Part shown: positions 1 to 8,090 of the stretch, one piece after another
Layout of the letters: each line of letters begins with the position of its first letter
Position numbering within the stretch: the stretch's first letter is position 1
Assembly (NCBI RefSeq): GCF_006542685.1
Contig: NZ_AP019736.1
Coordinates: 2,468,001 to 2,532,000 of the forward strand
Length of the DNA stretch: 64,000 bases
Source: Alistipes dispar
GTDB taxonomy: Bacteria; Bacteroidota; Bacteroidia; Bacteroidales; Rikenellaceae
Reading direction: 5' to 3'
Program-made: the position numbers and the translations under genes
Notes under the pieces: generated by a model
Told to the model about the DNA's origin: nothing
Database searches by the model: none
Seen by the model: the letters and a program-made list of their open reading frames with translations, nothing else

Positions 1-351
1 GGAGGCGCCTACATCGTCATGTCGTCGAAGCATATCCGCGGCGACATCAACTACGCATGGCCGACGGCCGAGATCGCCGTGATGGGTGCCAGCGGCGCCG
101 TCGAGGTGCTCTACGGCAAGGAGCTCAAGGAGCTGGCCGACAAGCCCGAGGAGCGCGCCAAGTTCGTGGCCGAGAAGGAGAAGGAGTACAACGACAAGTT
201 CTCGAACCCCTACAATGCCGCCCGCTACGGCTATATCGACGACGTGATCGAACCGCGCAACACGCGTTTCCGCATCATCCGCGCGTTGCAGTCGCTGGCT
301 ACCAAGCGCCTGCAGAACCCGCCCAAGAAGCATTCCAACATTCCCCTGTAA
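1..351 (+). CDS. mmdA: Methylmalonyl-CoA decarboxylase carboxyltransferase (alpha) subunit, 3' end only
   Basis: The reading frame is open from base 1, so only about the last 116 codons are present and the start lies outside the window. The visible piece holds GGAYIVMSSKHIRGD and the INYAWPTAEIAVMGASGAVE stretch, which are typical of the C-terminal half of the acyl-CoA carboxyltransferases in propionyl-CoA carboxylase beta and MmdA. It would move the carboxyl group of methylmalonyl-CoA to carrier biotin. The gamma/delta, biotin-carrier and beta genes of a sodium pump follow directly, so MmdA is a better call than a propionyl-CoA carboxylase subunit. Confidence 0.93.
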   Translation, partial: GGAYIVMSSKHIRGDINYAWPTAEIAVMGASGAVEVLYGKELKELADKPEERAKFVAEKEKEYNDKFSNPYNAARYGYIDDVIEPRNTRFRIIRALQSLATKRLQNPPKKHSNIPL

Positions 352-366
352 TAAATCCGCACGACT

Positions 367-702
367 ATGAGAATATTAACGGTTATGGATTGGGGCTGGT
401 CGGAGATGCTGTGGGTGGCGCTCATCAGCATCTGCCTGGTCTTCTTCGTCCTGCTGTTGCTGGTGTGGGTGATGAAGGGCTTCGGAGCCGCTTTCTCGCG
501 CCGCAACGCCAAGAATCCGGAGGCCGCTCAGGCCCAGCTGCACGACGAGGAGATCGCCGCGATCGCCACGGCGCTCAAAATGTTCCGCAGCGAGCTGCAC
601 GACCGGGAGTCGGAGGTGCTGACCATCCTGAGCATCAAGCGCGCCTATTCGCCCTGGAATTCCAAAATTCACGGTTTAACCCAGATGCCTGACAGAAAAT
701 AG
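367..702 (+). CDS. Sodium-pumping decarboxylase gamma/delta subunit (OadG/MmdD-like)
   Basis: This 111-residue protein has one N-terminal transmembrane helix (about residues 12-35, rich in L, V and F) and a short charged cytoplasmic tail. That is the build of OadG/MmdD subunits, which anchor and assemble the carboxyltransferase with the membrane beta subunit. It starts 15 bp after mmdA and ends 8 bp before the biotin carrier, so it belongs to the operon. Sequence conservation in this family is low, so the call rests on size, topology and position. An in-frame ATG at 385 is a possible alternative start. Confidence 0.8.
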   Translation: MRILTVMDWGWSEMLWVALISICLVFFVLLLLVWVMKGFGAAFSRRNAKNPEAAQAQLHDEEIAAIATALKMFRSELHDRESEVLTILSIKRAYSPWNSKIHGLTQMPDRK

Positions 703-710
703 CTAAAACA

Positions 711-1172
711 ATGAAAGATTACTCTTTGAAAATCAACGGACATAATTACGACGTGCAGATCGACGACGTCAATGAGGCCTCGACGCTGGCCCATGTCGTC
801 GTCAACGGCGTCTCCTACGAGGTCGAGATCGGAGGGGCCCAGACCGCCGCTTCGAAGAAGCCTCAGGTCGCTCCCGCGGCCAAAGGCGCGAACAGCGCGA
901 TGATCACGCCCGCGACGGCGGCTCCTTCGCCCCGTCTGGCAGCCGTGGCTCCCAGCGCGGGGTATGCGGTGAAGTGCCCGCTGCCCGGCACGGTGCTGTC
1001 GGTCAAGGTCGCCGTGGGCGACACCGTTTCGCGCGGACAGACGCTCGTGGTGCTCGAGGCGATGAAGATGGAGAACAACATCGACGCGGACCGTGCCGGT
1101 GTCGTCAAGCAGGTGCTCGTGCAGCAGGGCGCCACGGTCATGGAGGGTGATAACTTAATCGTCATCGAATAA
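711..1172 (+). CDS. mmdC: Biotin carboxyl carrier subunit of methylmalonyl-CoA decarboxylase
   Basis: A 153-residue protein with a charged N-terminal part, an Ala/Pro-rich linker at about residues 45-85, and a C-terminal biotinyl domain. The biotin attachment motif EAMKMEN is present, with Lys119 as the biotinylated residue. It shuttles the carboxyl group from MmdA to the membrane beta subunit, where decarboxylation drives Na+ export. The beta subunit gene begins 2 bp after its stop codon. The same biotin domain recurs at the C-terminus of the 45.5 kb carboxyltransferase. Confidence 0.93.
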   Translation: MKDYSLKINGHNYDVQIDDVNEASTLAHVVVNGVSYEVEIGGAQTAASKKPQVAPAAKGANSAMITPATAAPSPRLAAVAPSAGYAVKCPLPGTVLSVKVAVGDTVSRGQTLVVLEAMKMENNIDADRAGVVKQVLVQQGATVMEGDNLIVIE

Positions 1173-1174
1173 CC

Positions 1175-2386
1175 ATGTGTACGCTGCTGACCTCGGGCTC
1201 CGATTTCGTGTGGAACAGCCTCCGCGACTTCGCGGGTTCCACCGGCATCGCGGGCTTCTTCGCCGAAATGGGCTGGGGCAACGTGGCGATGATCCTCGTC
1301 GCGTTCTTCCTGCTCTATCTGGCCATCCGGCATAAGTTCGAGCCGCTGCTGCTTTTCACCATCGCTTTCGGCATGCTGCTCACGAATCTTCCGGATGCGA
1401 ACCTCTACCACACCGAACTCTTCGAGGGCGGACACGTGCATTGGGACATCTTCGTCGCCAATGCGGGCCTGCTCGACTACCTCTATCTGGGCGTGAAGCT
1501 CGGCATCTATCCCTGTCTGATCTTCGTGGGAGTGGGGGCCATGACCGACTTCGGTCCGCTGATCGCCAATCCCAAGAGCTTCCTGCTCGGCGCTGCCGCG
1601 CAGATCGGCATTTTCGCCACGTTCCTGGGCGCCTATGCCCTCGGTTTCACACCCGCGCAGGCCGGTTCGATCGGTATCATCGGCGGCGCCGACGGCCCGA
1701 CGGCCATCTACCTGACGTCGATGCTTTCGCCCGAGCTGCTCGGCCCGATCGCCGTGGCCGCCTACTCCTACATGGCTCTCGTGCCGGTGATCCAGCCGCC
1801 CATCATGCGTGCGCTGACCACCAGGAAAGAGCGTGCCATCCGGATGCGGACGCTGCGTCCCGTGTCGAAGTTGGAACGCATCCTCTTCCCGATCGTCATC
1901 GCCGTCATCATCGCGCTGCTGCTGCCGAGCGCCGCACCGCTGATCGGCTGCCTCATGCTGGGCAACCTGATGAAGGAGTGCGGCGTGGTGGACCGTCTGT
2001 CGAAGACCGTGCAGAACGAGCTGATGAACATCGTGGTGATCTTCCTCGGTCTGACGGTGGGCGCTACGGCCACCGCCGAGGCGTTCCTGAACTTCCGCAC
2101 GCTGGGTATCCTCGTGCTGGGCGTCGTGGCCTTCGGACTGGGTACGGCCGGCGGCGTGTTGCTCGCCAAGCTGATGAATCTTTTCTCGAAGGAGGGCAAC
2201 AAGATCAACCCGCTGATCGGTTCGGCCGGCGTGTCGGCCGTGCCTATGGCCGCCCGCGTTTCGCAGGTGGAGGGTCAGAAGGAAGATCCGGGCAACTACC
2301 TGCTCATGCATGCCATGGGACCCAACGTGGCCGGCGTGGTCGGCTCGGCCGTGGCTGCGGGTATCCTGCTTTCGTTCCTCGGATAG
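1175..2386 (+). CDS. mmdB: Sodium ion-translocating decarboxylase beta subunit
   Basis: This 403-residue, highly hydrophobic protein has about nine membrane segments. It contains IIGGADGPTAIYLTS, the conserved region whose Asp is needed for Na+ binding in OadB/MmdB proteins, and a conserved C-terminal region with MGPNVAGVVGSAVAAG. It decarboxylates carboxybiotin and exports Na+. In Bacteroidales this step belongs to the succinate-to-propionate route. The gene is last in the operon and is followed by a terminator hairpin. Confidence 0.95.
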   Translation: MCTLLTSGSDFVWNSLRDFAGSTGIAGFFAEMGWGNVAMILVAFFLLYLAIRHKFEPLLLFTIAFGMLLTNLPDANLYHTELFEGGHVHWDIFVANAGLLDYLYLGVKLGIYPCLIFVGVGAMTDFGPLIANPKSFLLGAAAQIGIFATFLGAYALGFTPAQAGSIGIIGGADGPTAIYLTSMLSPELLGPIAVAAYSYMALVPVIQPPIMRALTTRKERAIRMRTLRPVSKLERILFPIVIAVIIALLLPSAAPLIGCLMLGNLMKECGVVDRLSKTVQNELMNIVVIFLGLTVGATATAEAFLNFRTLGILVLGVVAFGLGTAGGVLLAKLMNLFSKEGNKINPLIGSAGVSAVPMAARVSQVEGQKEDPGNYLLMHAMGPNVAGVVGSAVAAGILLSFLG

Positions 2387-2417
2387 GATTGCGGCATTCG
2401 CAAGACCCTGTTTTTCA

Positions 2418-2458
2418 TACGGCGTCGTAACCTGCGGGTTGCGGCGCCGTATTTTTTT
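2418..2458 (+). terminator. Rho-independent terminator after mmdB
   Basis: The arms at 2418-2432 and 2437-2451 can pair (tacggcgtcgtaacc against ggttgcggcgccgta, with two G-T wobbles). A run of seven T follows. It lies about 30 bp after the mmdB stop codon. Confidence 0.85.
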
Positions 2459-2701
2459 GCGGAGGAACCGGCGGCCGGGAAAGGACCGACTGCCGGAAAG
2501 AGGTGGGGACTCCGGCTCGGGAAGCCCCTGCGTATCGGTTCCGGCTGTTTTCGCGCAGCGGCCGAAGAAGGGGAGGAGGGAAGGATTTGCGCGGTTTCCG
2601 CGGGAAAAGAGCCGGCGTGTCGGTCCGGAAAGAGGCCGGCGTGATCTGACGGACCTTGCGGCGGAATATCTATTCCGCGCCCGGCCTTCCGGGAGCGGGT
2701 T
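2459..2701. other. Gene-free purine-rich spacer with an inverted repeat
   Basis: I see no convincing gene between the mmd terminator and the stop of the MFS gene. The plus strand is strongly purine-rich (many GGAAAG and GGGGAGGAGG tracts). A near-perfect inverted repeat GCGGAATA-TC-TATTCCGC lies at 2661-2678, just past the end of the minus-strand MFS gene. It may be part of that gene's 3' end, but it has no following T run on the minus strand. Confidence 0.5.
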
Positions 2702-3892
2702 CTACCGGCAGGAAGGGCGGCAGGTCGAGCCGTGGAAGAGAACCGGCAGGCAGAGATTCGAGCAGAGGGAGCCGGCGAAGAACAGGACGGCCGTGGAGGT
2801 CAGCAGGTCGCCGATTCCGACCATCGGCGAGGCTAGTCCGCCGAAGACGTAGGCCGAGGCTCCCAGCAGGGCGGAGGCGACCCCCGCGTTCTGCCGTTCG
2901 CTGTCCATGGCCAGCGTGTTCGAGGCGGTGAACACGATTCCGATGGCTCCGCAGATGCCGAAGATCAGCGCCTCGTAGGCCCAGAACGGCGCGTGCATGC
3001 CGAATGCGACGCAGAGCAGGGCGGAGAACAGCAGCATTCCCGCATTGCCGGCCCGCACGGCCTGCTCCATCGTCGGGAACCTGACGACTGCGGCCGAGGC
3101 GGCGGCCATGGCGACCGCATTGAGCCCGAAGAAGAGGCTGAACTGCGACGGGGTGAGTCCGTAGTGTTCCTGCATGATGAACGGCGCCGAAGCCAGATTG
3201 ACGAACAGCACGCTCATGGCGAAGCCGTATTGCAGGGTATGGCAGAGGAAGGCGCGGTTGTGCAGCACCTCCCGGAAGTTGCGGCCCACGTCGCGCCACC
3301 CGGTCGCTTTCCGACGCGGTTTCGGGAGCGATTCGCGGAATCGGAACGTTCCGAGCAGCAGGATGCCTCCGAAGAGCAGCAGGAACCAGAAGATGCCGTG
3401 CCACCCGTCCCCGTATTCCGACAGGATACCGCCGCCGACGGGCGACAGAACCGTGGCCACGCCGTTCACGGCGCCTATGAGGGCCAGCATCCGCGCGAGT
3501 TTGCCGATGGCGTAGCGGTCGGTGGCGATCGACCGCGAGAGGACGATGCCTCCGGCCGCGGCCAGCCCCTGAATGAACCGGAAGGCGATGAAGTCGAGGA
3601 TGGTTCCGGCCAGCAGACAGCCCGCCGTGGCCAGCATGAACAGCCCGAGCGCCGTCAGCAGCGCCGGCCGCCGGCCGTATTTGTCGCTGACCGTGCCGAA
3701 GAACAGTTGTCCCGCGGCCAGGCCGATCGTGCTCGCGGTCAGGCTCAACTGCACCATCGACGAGGAGGCTCCGAAAAACTCCGTGAGCACGGGAAACGCC
3801 GGCAGGTACATGTCCATGACGAAAGGCCCGAAAGCGCTCAGTATGCCCAGGTAGAGCAGCAGGAATAGTTCCGAATTGTGTTTCCGTTTCAT
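2702..3892 (-). CDS. MFS drug exporter, Bcr/CflA-like
   Basis: A 396-residue protein with about 12 membrane segments. The MFS motif A is present after the second helix (GTVSDKYGRRP), and the start has the acidic FVMDMYLPAFP segment seen in Bcr/CflA multidrug-H+ antiporters. The chosen ATG at 3892 gives MKRKHNSELF; longer versions add a non-membrane tail and read through the promoter. It is divergent from an AraC-type regulator at 4042, which is a plausible controller. The substrate cannot be read from sequence. Confidence 0.88.
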   Translation of the reverse strand: MKRKHNSELFLLLYLGILSAFGPFVMDMYLPAFPVLTEFFGASSSMVQLSLTASTIGLAAGQLFFGTVSDKYGRRPALLTALGLFMLATAGCLLAGTILDFIAFRFIQGLAAAGGIVLSRSIATDRYAIGKLARMLALIGAVNGVATVLSPVGGGILSEYGDGWHGIFWFLLLFGGILLLGTFRFRESLPKPRRKATGWRDVGRNFREVLHNRAFLCHTLQYGFAMSVLFVNLASAPFIMQEHYGLTPSQFSLFFGLNAVAMAAASAAVVRFPTMEQAVRAGNAGMLLFSALLCVAFGMHAPFWAYEALIFGICGAIGIVFTASNTLAMDSERQNAGVASALLGASAYVFGGLASPMVGIGDLLTSTAVLFFAGSLCSNLCLPVLFHGSTCRPSCR

Positions 3893-3916
3893 CGTTCGCA
3901 GTCGTTTTCCGGGGTG

Positions 3917-3924
3917 CAAAAGTA
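3917..3924 (-). promoter_or_regulatory. -7 element for the MFS gene
   Basis: On the minus strand this reads TACTTTTG, a perfect match to the Bacteroidota TAnnTTTG element, 24 bp upstream of the MFS start. I do not see a clear TTG at the -33 position. Confidence 0.5.
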
Positions 3925-4011
3925 CCGCATCGGCGGGAAATCCGCCGTGCATTAATTTGCGGAAAACATTTCATTTTAGGAACTGATGCGCCCGCATCGG
4001 CGGATTATGGC

Positions 4012-4019
4012 TATTTTTG
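4012..4019 (+). promoter_or_regulatory. -7 element for the AraC-type regulator
   Basis: TATTTTTG matches TAnnTTTG and ends 22 bp before the regulator ATG at 4042. No clear -33 TTG is visible. Together with the minus-strand element at 3917-3924 it gives divergent promoters within about 100 bp. Confidence 0.5.
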
Positions 4020-4041
4020 CGGGGTAAAAACAGCATAAACG

Positions 4042-4887
4042 ATGGAAGAACCCTTCGTCCGGCCGCCGGATGCCATACGATACGAAGAGGGCGATCTGTC
4101 CGCCTTGAGGAGGGCCCCGGTGCATTTCCGCTGCGGTGTCTATCTGGTCTGCGTCCGCGGGAGCGCCGTCGTCTCGACGGGCATCCAGCACTACCGGATC
4201 GGGGAGCAGTCGGAGCTGATCTTCCTGCAGGGTTCGCTGATGCAGGTGGTGGAGGCGAGCGGCGACTTCCGGGTGCGGATGGTGACCTTCTCGCGCGAGC
4301 TCTTCCTGGAGGCCGTGCTGCCGATCGACTCCCCCTATCTGGACTATACGCACGAACATCCCGGCTACCGCCATACGCAGGACGAGCGCAGCCAGAAGAC
4401 CTGGCGGGAGATTCTCCTCTGGATGGACGTGGCACGGATGCTCTTCGTGGAGGGCGGCACGCAGTTCCGGCGGCAGCAGGAGCTCAACTTCCTGCAGAGC
4501 CTCCTGATGTGGGTGTTCAACACCATTCAGGAGAAGATCGGGGGCACGCAGCAGTACACCCGCAAACAGGCGTTGAGCCACCAGTTCGTCGGCCTGCTCC
4601 GCGAATATGCCACGCGCGAGCACGCCGTGTCGTTCTATGCCGACCGGATGTGCATCTCCCCGCGCTACCTCTACGAGGTGACCGTCGAGTGTCAGGGCGG
4701 CAGGACACCCAAGCAGCTCATCGACGAGCAGCGGCTGGCCGAGGTCAAGGTGCTGCTGAGCGATCCCCACCTCTCGGTGACGGAGATCGCCGAGCAGTTG
4801 GGATTCGCCGACCAGTCCTATCTGACCCGGTTCTTCCGGCGTCATACGGGGATGTCGCCCAAGGCGTTCCGGGCCGGAATCCGGTGA
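4042..4887 (+). CDS. AraC-family transcriptional regulator
   Basis: A 281-residue protein. Its C-terminal ~100 residues form the double helix-turn-helix of the AraC/XylS family: LSVTEIAEQLGFADQSYLTR followed by FFRRHTGMSPKAFR. The N-terminal ~160 residues are cupin-like (RCGVYLVCVRGSAVVSTG) and would sense a ligand. It is transcribed away from the MFS exporter, suggesting it controls that gene in response to an unknown effector. This link is inferred from position only. Confidence 0.9.
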   Translation: MEEPFVRPPDAIRYEEGDLSALRRAPVHFRCGVYLVCVRGSAVVSTGIQHYRIGEQSELIFLQGSLMQVVEASGDFRVRMVTFSRELFLEAVLPIDSPYLDYTHEHPGYRHTQDERSQKTWREILLWMDVARMLFVEGGTQFRRQQELNFLQSLLMWVFNTIQEKIGGTQQYTRKQALSHQFVGLLREYATREHAVSFYADRMCISPRYLYEVTVECQGGRTPKQLIDEQRLAEVKVLLSDPHLSVTEIAEQLGFADQSYLTRFFRRHTGMSPKAFRAGIR

Positions 4888-4989
4888 CCCCGGCCTCCGG
4901 TCCCGCGGCGTCGGACGGAGGGCGTGCCCGATGGCGCGTGCCGGCGGTTCCGTTTTTCGGCCTTGCGTCGTAATTTTCTGCGACTTGGC

Positions 4990-5019
4990 TTGTAGTGTGA
5001 AATATTTTTCGTACCTTTG
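4990..5019 (+). promoter_or_regulatory. Promoter of rplM-rpsI
   Basis: TTG at 4990-4992, a 19-bp gap and TACCTTTG at 5012-5019 fit the Bacteroidota -33/-7 promoter. A hairpin CCCGCA-ATG-TGCGGG follows at 5024-5038. It would lie at the very 5' end of the transcript, where it could stabilise the mRNA or take part in ribosomal-protein feedback. Confidence 0.75.
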
Positions 5020-5076
5020 CGCACCCGCAATGTGCGGGATAGGATTACAACAAGTTAAATTTAAACGTAAAACACA

Positions 5077-5532
5077 GTGGATTCATTAAGCTACAAGACT
5101 ATCTCGGCCAATGCATCGACGGTGACCAAGGAGTGGGTCGTCATCGACGCTACGAACGAGGTATTGGGACGTCTTGCATCGCAGATCGCGAAGATCCTCC
5201 GAGGCAAGAACAAGCCCAGCTACACGCCCCACGTGGACTGCGGCGACTACGTCATCGTCATCAACGCGGAGAAGGTGAAGCTCACGGGCAACAAAATGAC
5301 CGACAAGGTTTACACGCGTCACACCGGATATCCGGGCGGCCAGCGTTTCGCCACCCCCGCCGACTATCTGGCCAAGAAACCGACTTTCCTCATCGAGAAA
5401 GCCGTAAAGGGTATGCTCCCCAAGACCCGTCTGGGCGACAAGCTGCTCACGAACCTGAAGGTTTACGCCGGCGCCGAGCATCCGCACGCCGCCCAGAACC
5501 CGAAGCCCATTAAGTTAAACGAGATTAAGTAA
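5077..5532 (+). CDS. rplM: 50S ribosomal protein L13
   Basis: A 151-residue L13. It begins with a GTG codon (MDSLSYKTISANAST), an N-terminal extension common in Bacteroidota. Core L13 features are present: WVVIDATNEVLGRLASQIA, HVDCGDYVIVINAEKVKLTG and YTRHTGYPGG. No ATG in the region would keep this conserved N-terminus, so GTG is the likely start. L13 binds 23S rRNA early in 50S assembly. rpsI follows after 5 bp. Confidence 0.97.
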   Translation: MDSLSYKTISANASTVTKEWVVIDATNEVLGRLASQIAKILRGKNKPSYTPHVDCGDYVIVINAEKVKLTGNKMTDKVYTRHTGYPGGQRFATPADYLAKKPTFLIEKAVKGMLPKTRLGDKLLTNLKVYAGAEHPHAAQNPKPIKLNEIK

Positions 5533-5537
5533 GAGTT

Positions 5538-5924
5538 ATGGAAGTTGTAAACACCGTAGGTCGTCGTAAGGCCGCTGTGGCTCGCGTATTCGTGAAGCCG
5601 GGTAAGGGTCAGATTACAATCAACCGCAAGGAGCTTGCAGCCTATTTCCCGCTCGAGATTCTCCAGTTCCAGGTGAAGCAGCCGCTGCTGGCCACCAACA
5701 CCGCCGAGAATTTCGACATCACGATCAACCTCGACGGAGGCGGTATCAAGGGACAGGCCGAAGCCGCTCGTCTGGGTATCGCACGCGCACTGTGCGAGAT
5801 CGACGCCGAGATGCGTCCGGTGCTCAAGAAGGCCGGATTCCTCACGCGCGATCCCCGCGAGGTTGAGCGTAAGAAGCCCGGTCAGCCCGGAGCACGTCGC
5901 AAGTTCCAGTTCAGCAAGCGTTAA
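5538..5924 (+). CDS. rpsI: 30S ribosomal protein S9
   Basis: A 128-residue S9 with the N-terminal VGRRKAAVARVFVKPGKG segment and the basic C-terminus ending in KFQFSKR, whose tail reaches the P-site tRNA in the ribosome. It is in the usual rplM-rpsI pair with only 5 bp between the genes. The length is normal for the family. Confidence 0.97.
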   Translation: MEVVNTVGRRKAAVARVFVKPGKGQITINRKELAAYFPLEILQFQVKQPLLATNTAENFDITINLDGGGIKGQAEAARLGIARALCEIDAEMRPVLKKAGFLTRDPREVERKKPGQPGARRKFQFSKR

Positions 5925-6032
5925 TCCGCTCGCACGACCGGAAATTTCGGCAAGCACGGCGTCGGTTCCAAATCGGAAGGACTACCTATTTATATTATAT
6001 GTATTACCGCCCGGTTGCCGCGCCGCGGAAAA

Positions 6033-6071
6033 CTCATCGGGACCAGCGAGGCTGCTACCCGGAGGGTTGAG
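6033..6071 (+). ncRNA. Structured 5' leader upstream of rpsB (candidate autoregulatory element)
   Basis: Nested pairings can form: CTCA 6033-6036 with TGAG 6068-6071, CGGG 6038-6041 with CCCG 6058-6061, and CAGC 6044-6047 with GCTG 6051-6054. The element sits about 40 nt before the S2 start in the 185-bp rpsI-rpsB gap. S2 operons in other bacteria carry leaders that S2 itself binds. That role here is inferred. Confidence 0.45.
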
Positions 6072-6109
6072 GAAAAGAGAATTAAAATTAACCAACGAAA
6101 CGAATTGAA

Positions 6110-7027
6110 ATGTCACGTACAGATTTTAATACATTACTGGAAGCCGGTGCGCACTTCGGTCATCTGAAGCGCAAATGGAACCCCAAAATGGCTCCGTATA
6201 TCTTCATGGAGAAGAACGGCATCCACATCATCGACCTGCACAAGACCGTGCTGAAGATCGACGAGGCCGCCGCCGCCATCAAGCAGATCGCCAAGAGCGG
6301 CCGCCGCGTGCTGTTCGTCGCCACGAAGAAGCAGGCCAAGGAGATCGTTGCCGAAAAGGTGGCAGCCGTCGGAATGCCCTACGTCACCGAGCGCTGGGCC
6401 GGCGGCATGCTGACAAACTTCCCCACCATACGTAAAGCCGTCAAGAAGATGGCCACCATCGACAAGATGACCAACGACGGCACTTTCGATAATTTCTCCA
6501 AGCGCGAGAAGCTCCAGATCGCCCGTCAGCGCGCGAAGCTCGAGAAGAACCTCGGTTCGATCGCCGATCTGACGCGTCTTCCCGCCGCACTGTTCGTCGT
6601 GGACGTGCAGAAGGAGGCCAACGCCGTGAAGGAGGCCAAGCGGCTGAGCATCCCCGTATTTGCCATGGTAGACACTTGTTGTGATCCGACCGACATTGAT
6701 TACGTTATACCTGCAAATGACGATGCCGCCAAGTCGATCGCCGTGGTCGTAGAGGCCATGTGCGCCGCTATCGCCGAAGGTTCGGAGGAGCGCAAGCTCG
6801 AGAAGGAGAAGGAGGCGCAGGAGGCCGAGGCCGAAGGCGCCGTGAAGAAGGAGGGCAAGCCCCGCATCAAGAAGGCCGTGAAGGCTACGGTGGACGCCGA
6901 GGAGGCTGCCGTTGCCGAGGTCGTGGCCGCCGTGGAGACCCCCTTCGAGGAGCCGGTTGCCGTCGAGGCTGCTCCCGCCGCCGCTGAAACCGCTCCCGCT
7001 GCCGAGGCGGAGCAGAAGGCCGAGTAA
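6110..7027 (+). CDS. rpsB: 30S ribosomal protein S2 with extended C-terminus
   Basis: The first ~225 residues are a standard S2 (AGAHFGHLKRKWNPKM, FVATKKQAKEIV, ERWAGGMLTNFPTI, and VFAMVDTCCDPTDIDYVIPANDDA). The total length is 305 residues, longer than the usual 230-260. The extra tail is low-complexity, rich in Glu, Ala, Lys, Val and Pro, and is likely disordered. The gene precedes tsf, the standard bacterial order. Confidence 0.97.
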   Translation: MSRTDFNTLLEAGAHFGHLKRKWNPKMAPYIFMEKNGIHIIDLHKTVLKIDEAAAAIKQIAKSGRRVLFVATKKQAKEIVAEKVAAVGMPYVTERWAGGMLTNFPTIRKAVKKMATIDKMTNDGTFDNFSKREKLQIARQRAKLEKNLGSIADLTRLPAALFVVDVQKEANAVKEAKRLSIPVFAMVDTCCDPTDIDYVIPANDDAAKSIAVVVEAMCAAIAEGSEERKLEKEKEAQEAEAEGAVKKEGKPRIKKAVKATVDAEEAAVAEVVAAVETPFEEPVAVEAAPAAAETAPAAEAEQKAE

Positions 7028-7059
7028 TCCGAACAATAACGAAAAAAACAGATACGACT

Positions 7060-7890
7060 ATGGAAATCAAAGCTGCTGATGTGATGAAGCTCCGCAAGAT
7101 GACCGGCGCCGGTATGATGGACTGCAAGAAGGCCCTCATGGAGGCGGAAGGCGATTTTGCGCGTGCCCAGGACATTATCCGCGAGAAGGGCAAGCTCGTC
7201 GTGGCCAAGCGTGCCGACCGTACCGCTACCGAGGGTGTGGTCGTGACGAAGATCGTGGGCCAGAAGGCCTATATCCTCTGCCTGGCCTGCGAGACGGACT
7301 TCGTGGCTCAGAACGCCGAGTATTCGGCTTCGGCCAACGCGATGCTGGAGGTGGCCGTGAAGAACGACGCCGCCGACCGCGATGCGCTGATGGCTACGAA
7401 GAACGACGAGGGCCGCACCGTCGAGGAGATGGTCACCGAGAAGTCGGGACAGACGGGCGAGAAGATCGAACTGGCATACTATGCCCGTATCGAGGCTCCC
7501 TACTGCGCCGCTTACGTGCACTTCAACAAGAAACTCGGCACGGTGCTGGGTTTCAACAAGGAGGTTCCCGCCGAGGTGGCCCACACCGTCGCCATGCAGG
7601 CTACGGCCATGGCTCCTGTTTCGATCTCGGAGGCCGACTGCCCCGCAGAGGTCATCGAGCACGAGCGTAAGATCGCCGTGGAGGCCATGAAGCAGGACCC
7701 GAAGAACGCCAACAAGCCCGAGGCCATTCTGGAGAAGATCGCCGAGGGCAAGATGCGCAAGTTCTTCGAGGAGAACACGCTGCTCAACCAGCTCGTCGTA
7801 GGCGAGAAGGAGACCATCGCCGAGTATATCCGCAAGGCCGACAAGGAGGCCACGGTGATCGCCTACAAGCGCTTCGCGCTGGGCGAGTAA
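7060..7890 (+). CDS. tsf: Translation elongation factor Ts
   Basis: A 276-residue EF-Ts, the nucleotide exchange factor for EF-Tu. The N-terminal UBA-like domain shows KLRKMTGAGMMDCKKAL. The core contains the CETDFVAQN motif, and the end is AEYIRKADKEATVIAYKRFALG. It lies 32 bp after rpsB, and a bidirectional terminator follows before the convergent helicase gene. Confidence 0.97.
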   Translation: MEIKAADVMKLRKMTGAGMMDCKKALMEAEGDFARAQDIIREKGKLVVAKRADRTATEGVVVTKIVGQKAYILCLACETDFVAQNAEYSASANAMLEVAVKNDAADRDALMATKNDEGRTVEEMVTEKSGQTGEKIELAYYARIEAPYCAAYVHFNKKLGTVLGFNKEVPAEVAHTVAMQATAMAPVSISEADCPAEVIEHERKIAVEAMKQDPKNANKPEAILEKIAEGKMRKFFEENTLLNQLVVGEKETIAEYIRKADKEATVIAYKRFALGE

Positions 7891-7985
7891 CCTCCGTCGG
7901 CCGACGGGGTAGGGAGCGTATCCGGAGAGCCTTTGGGCCTGCCGGAAGACGATCCTGCCGGAATTTCGGCCGTATGATACGAATG

Positions 7986-8024
7986 AAACACCCGGTTACC
8001 GCAGTGGTAGCCGGGTGTTTCGTT
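7986..8024. terminator. Bidirectional terminator between tsf and the AddA-like gene
   Basis: A 15-bp stem (aaacacccggttacc / ggtagccgggtgttt, one wobble) with loop gcagt at 8001-8005. It has A-rich sequence on the left side and T-rich sequence on the right, so it could end transcripts from both convergent genes. Confidence 0.8.
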
Positions 8025-8090
8025 ATTTTCGGGGTAGCAGGCACAAGGGGCGTTCTCCGGAGGAGAAGTCAATGTCTTCGGCGGACACGG

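Noticed and set aside
863..2311. A 482-codon minus-strand frame opposite mmdC/mmdB
   Set aside because: It is an antisense shadow of two well-supported genes in a high-GC sequence.
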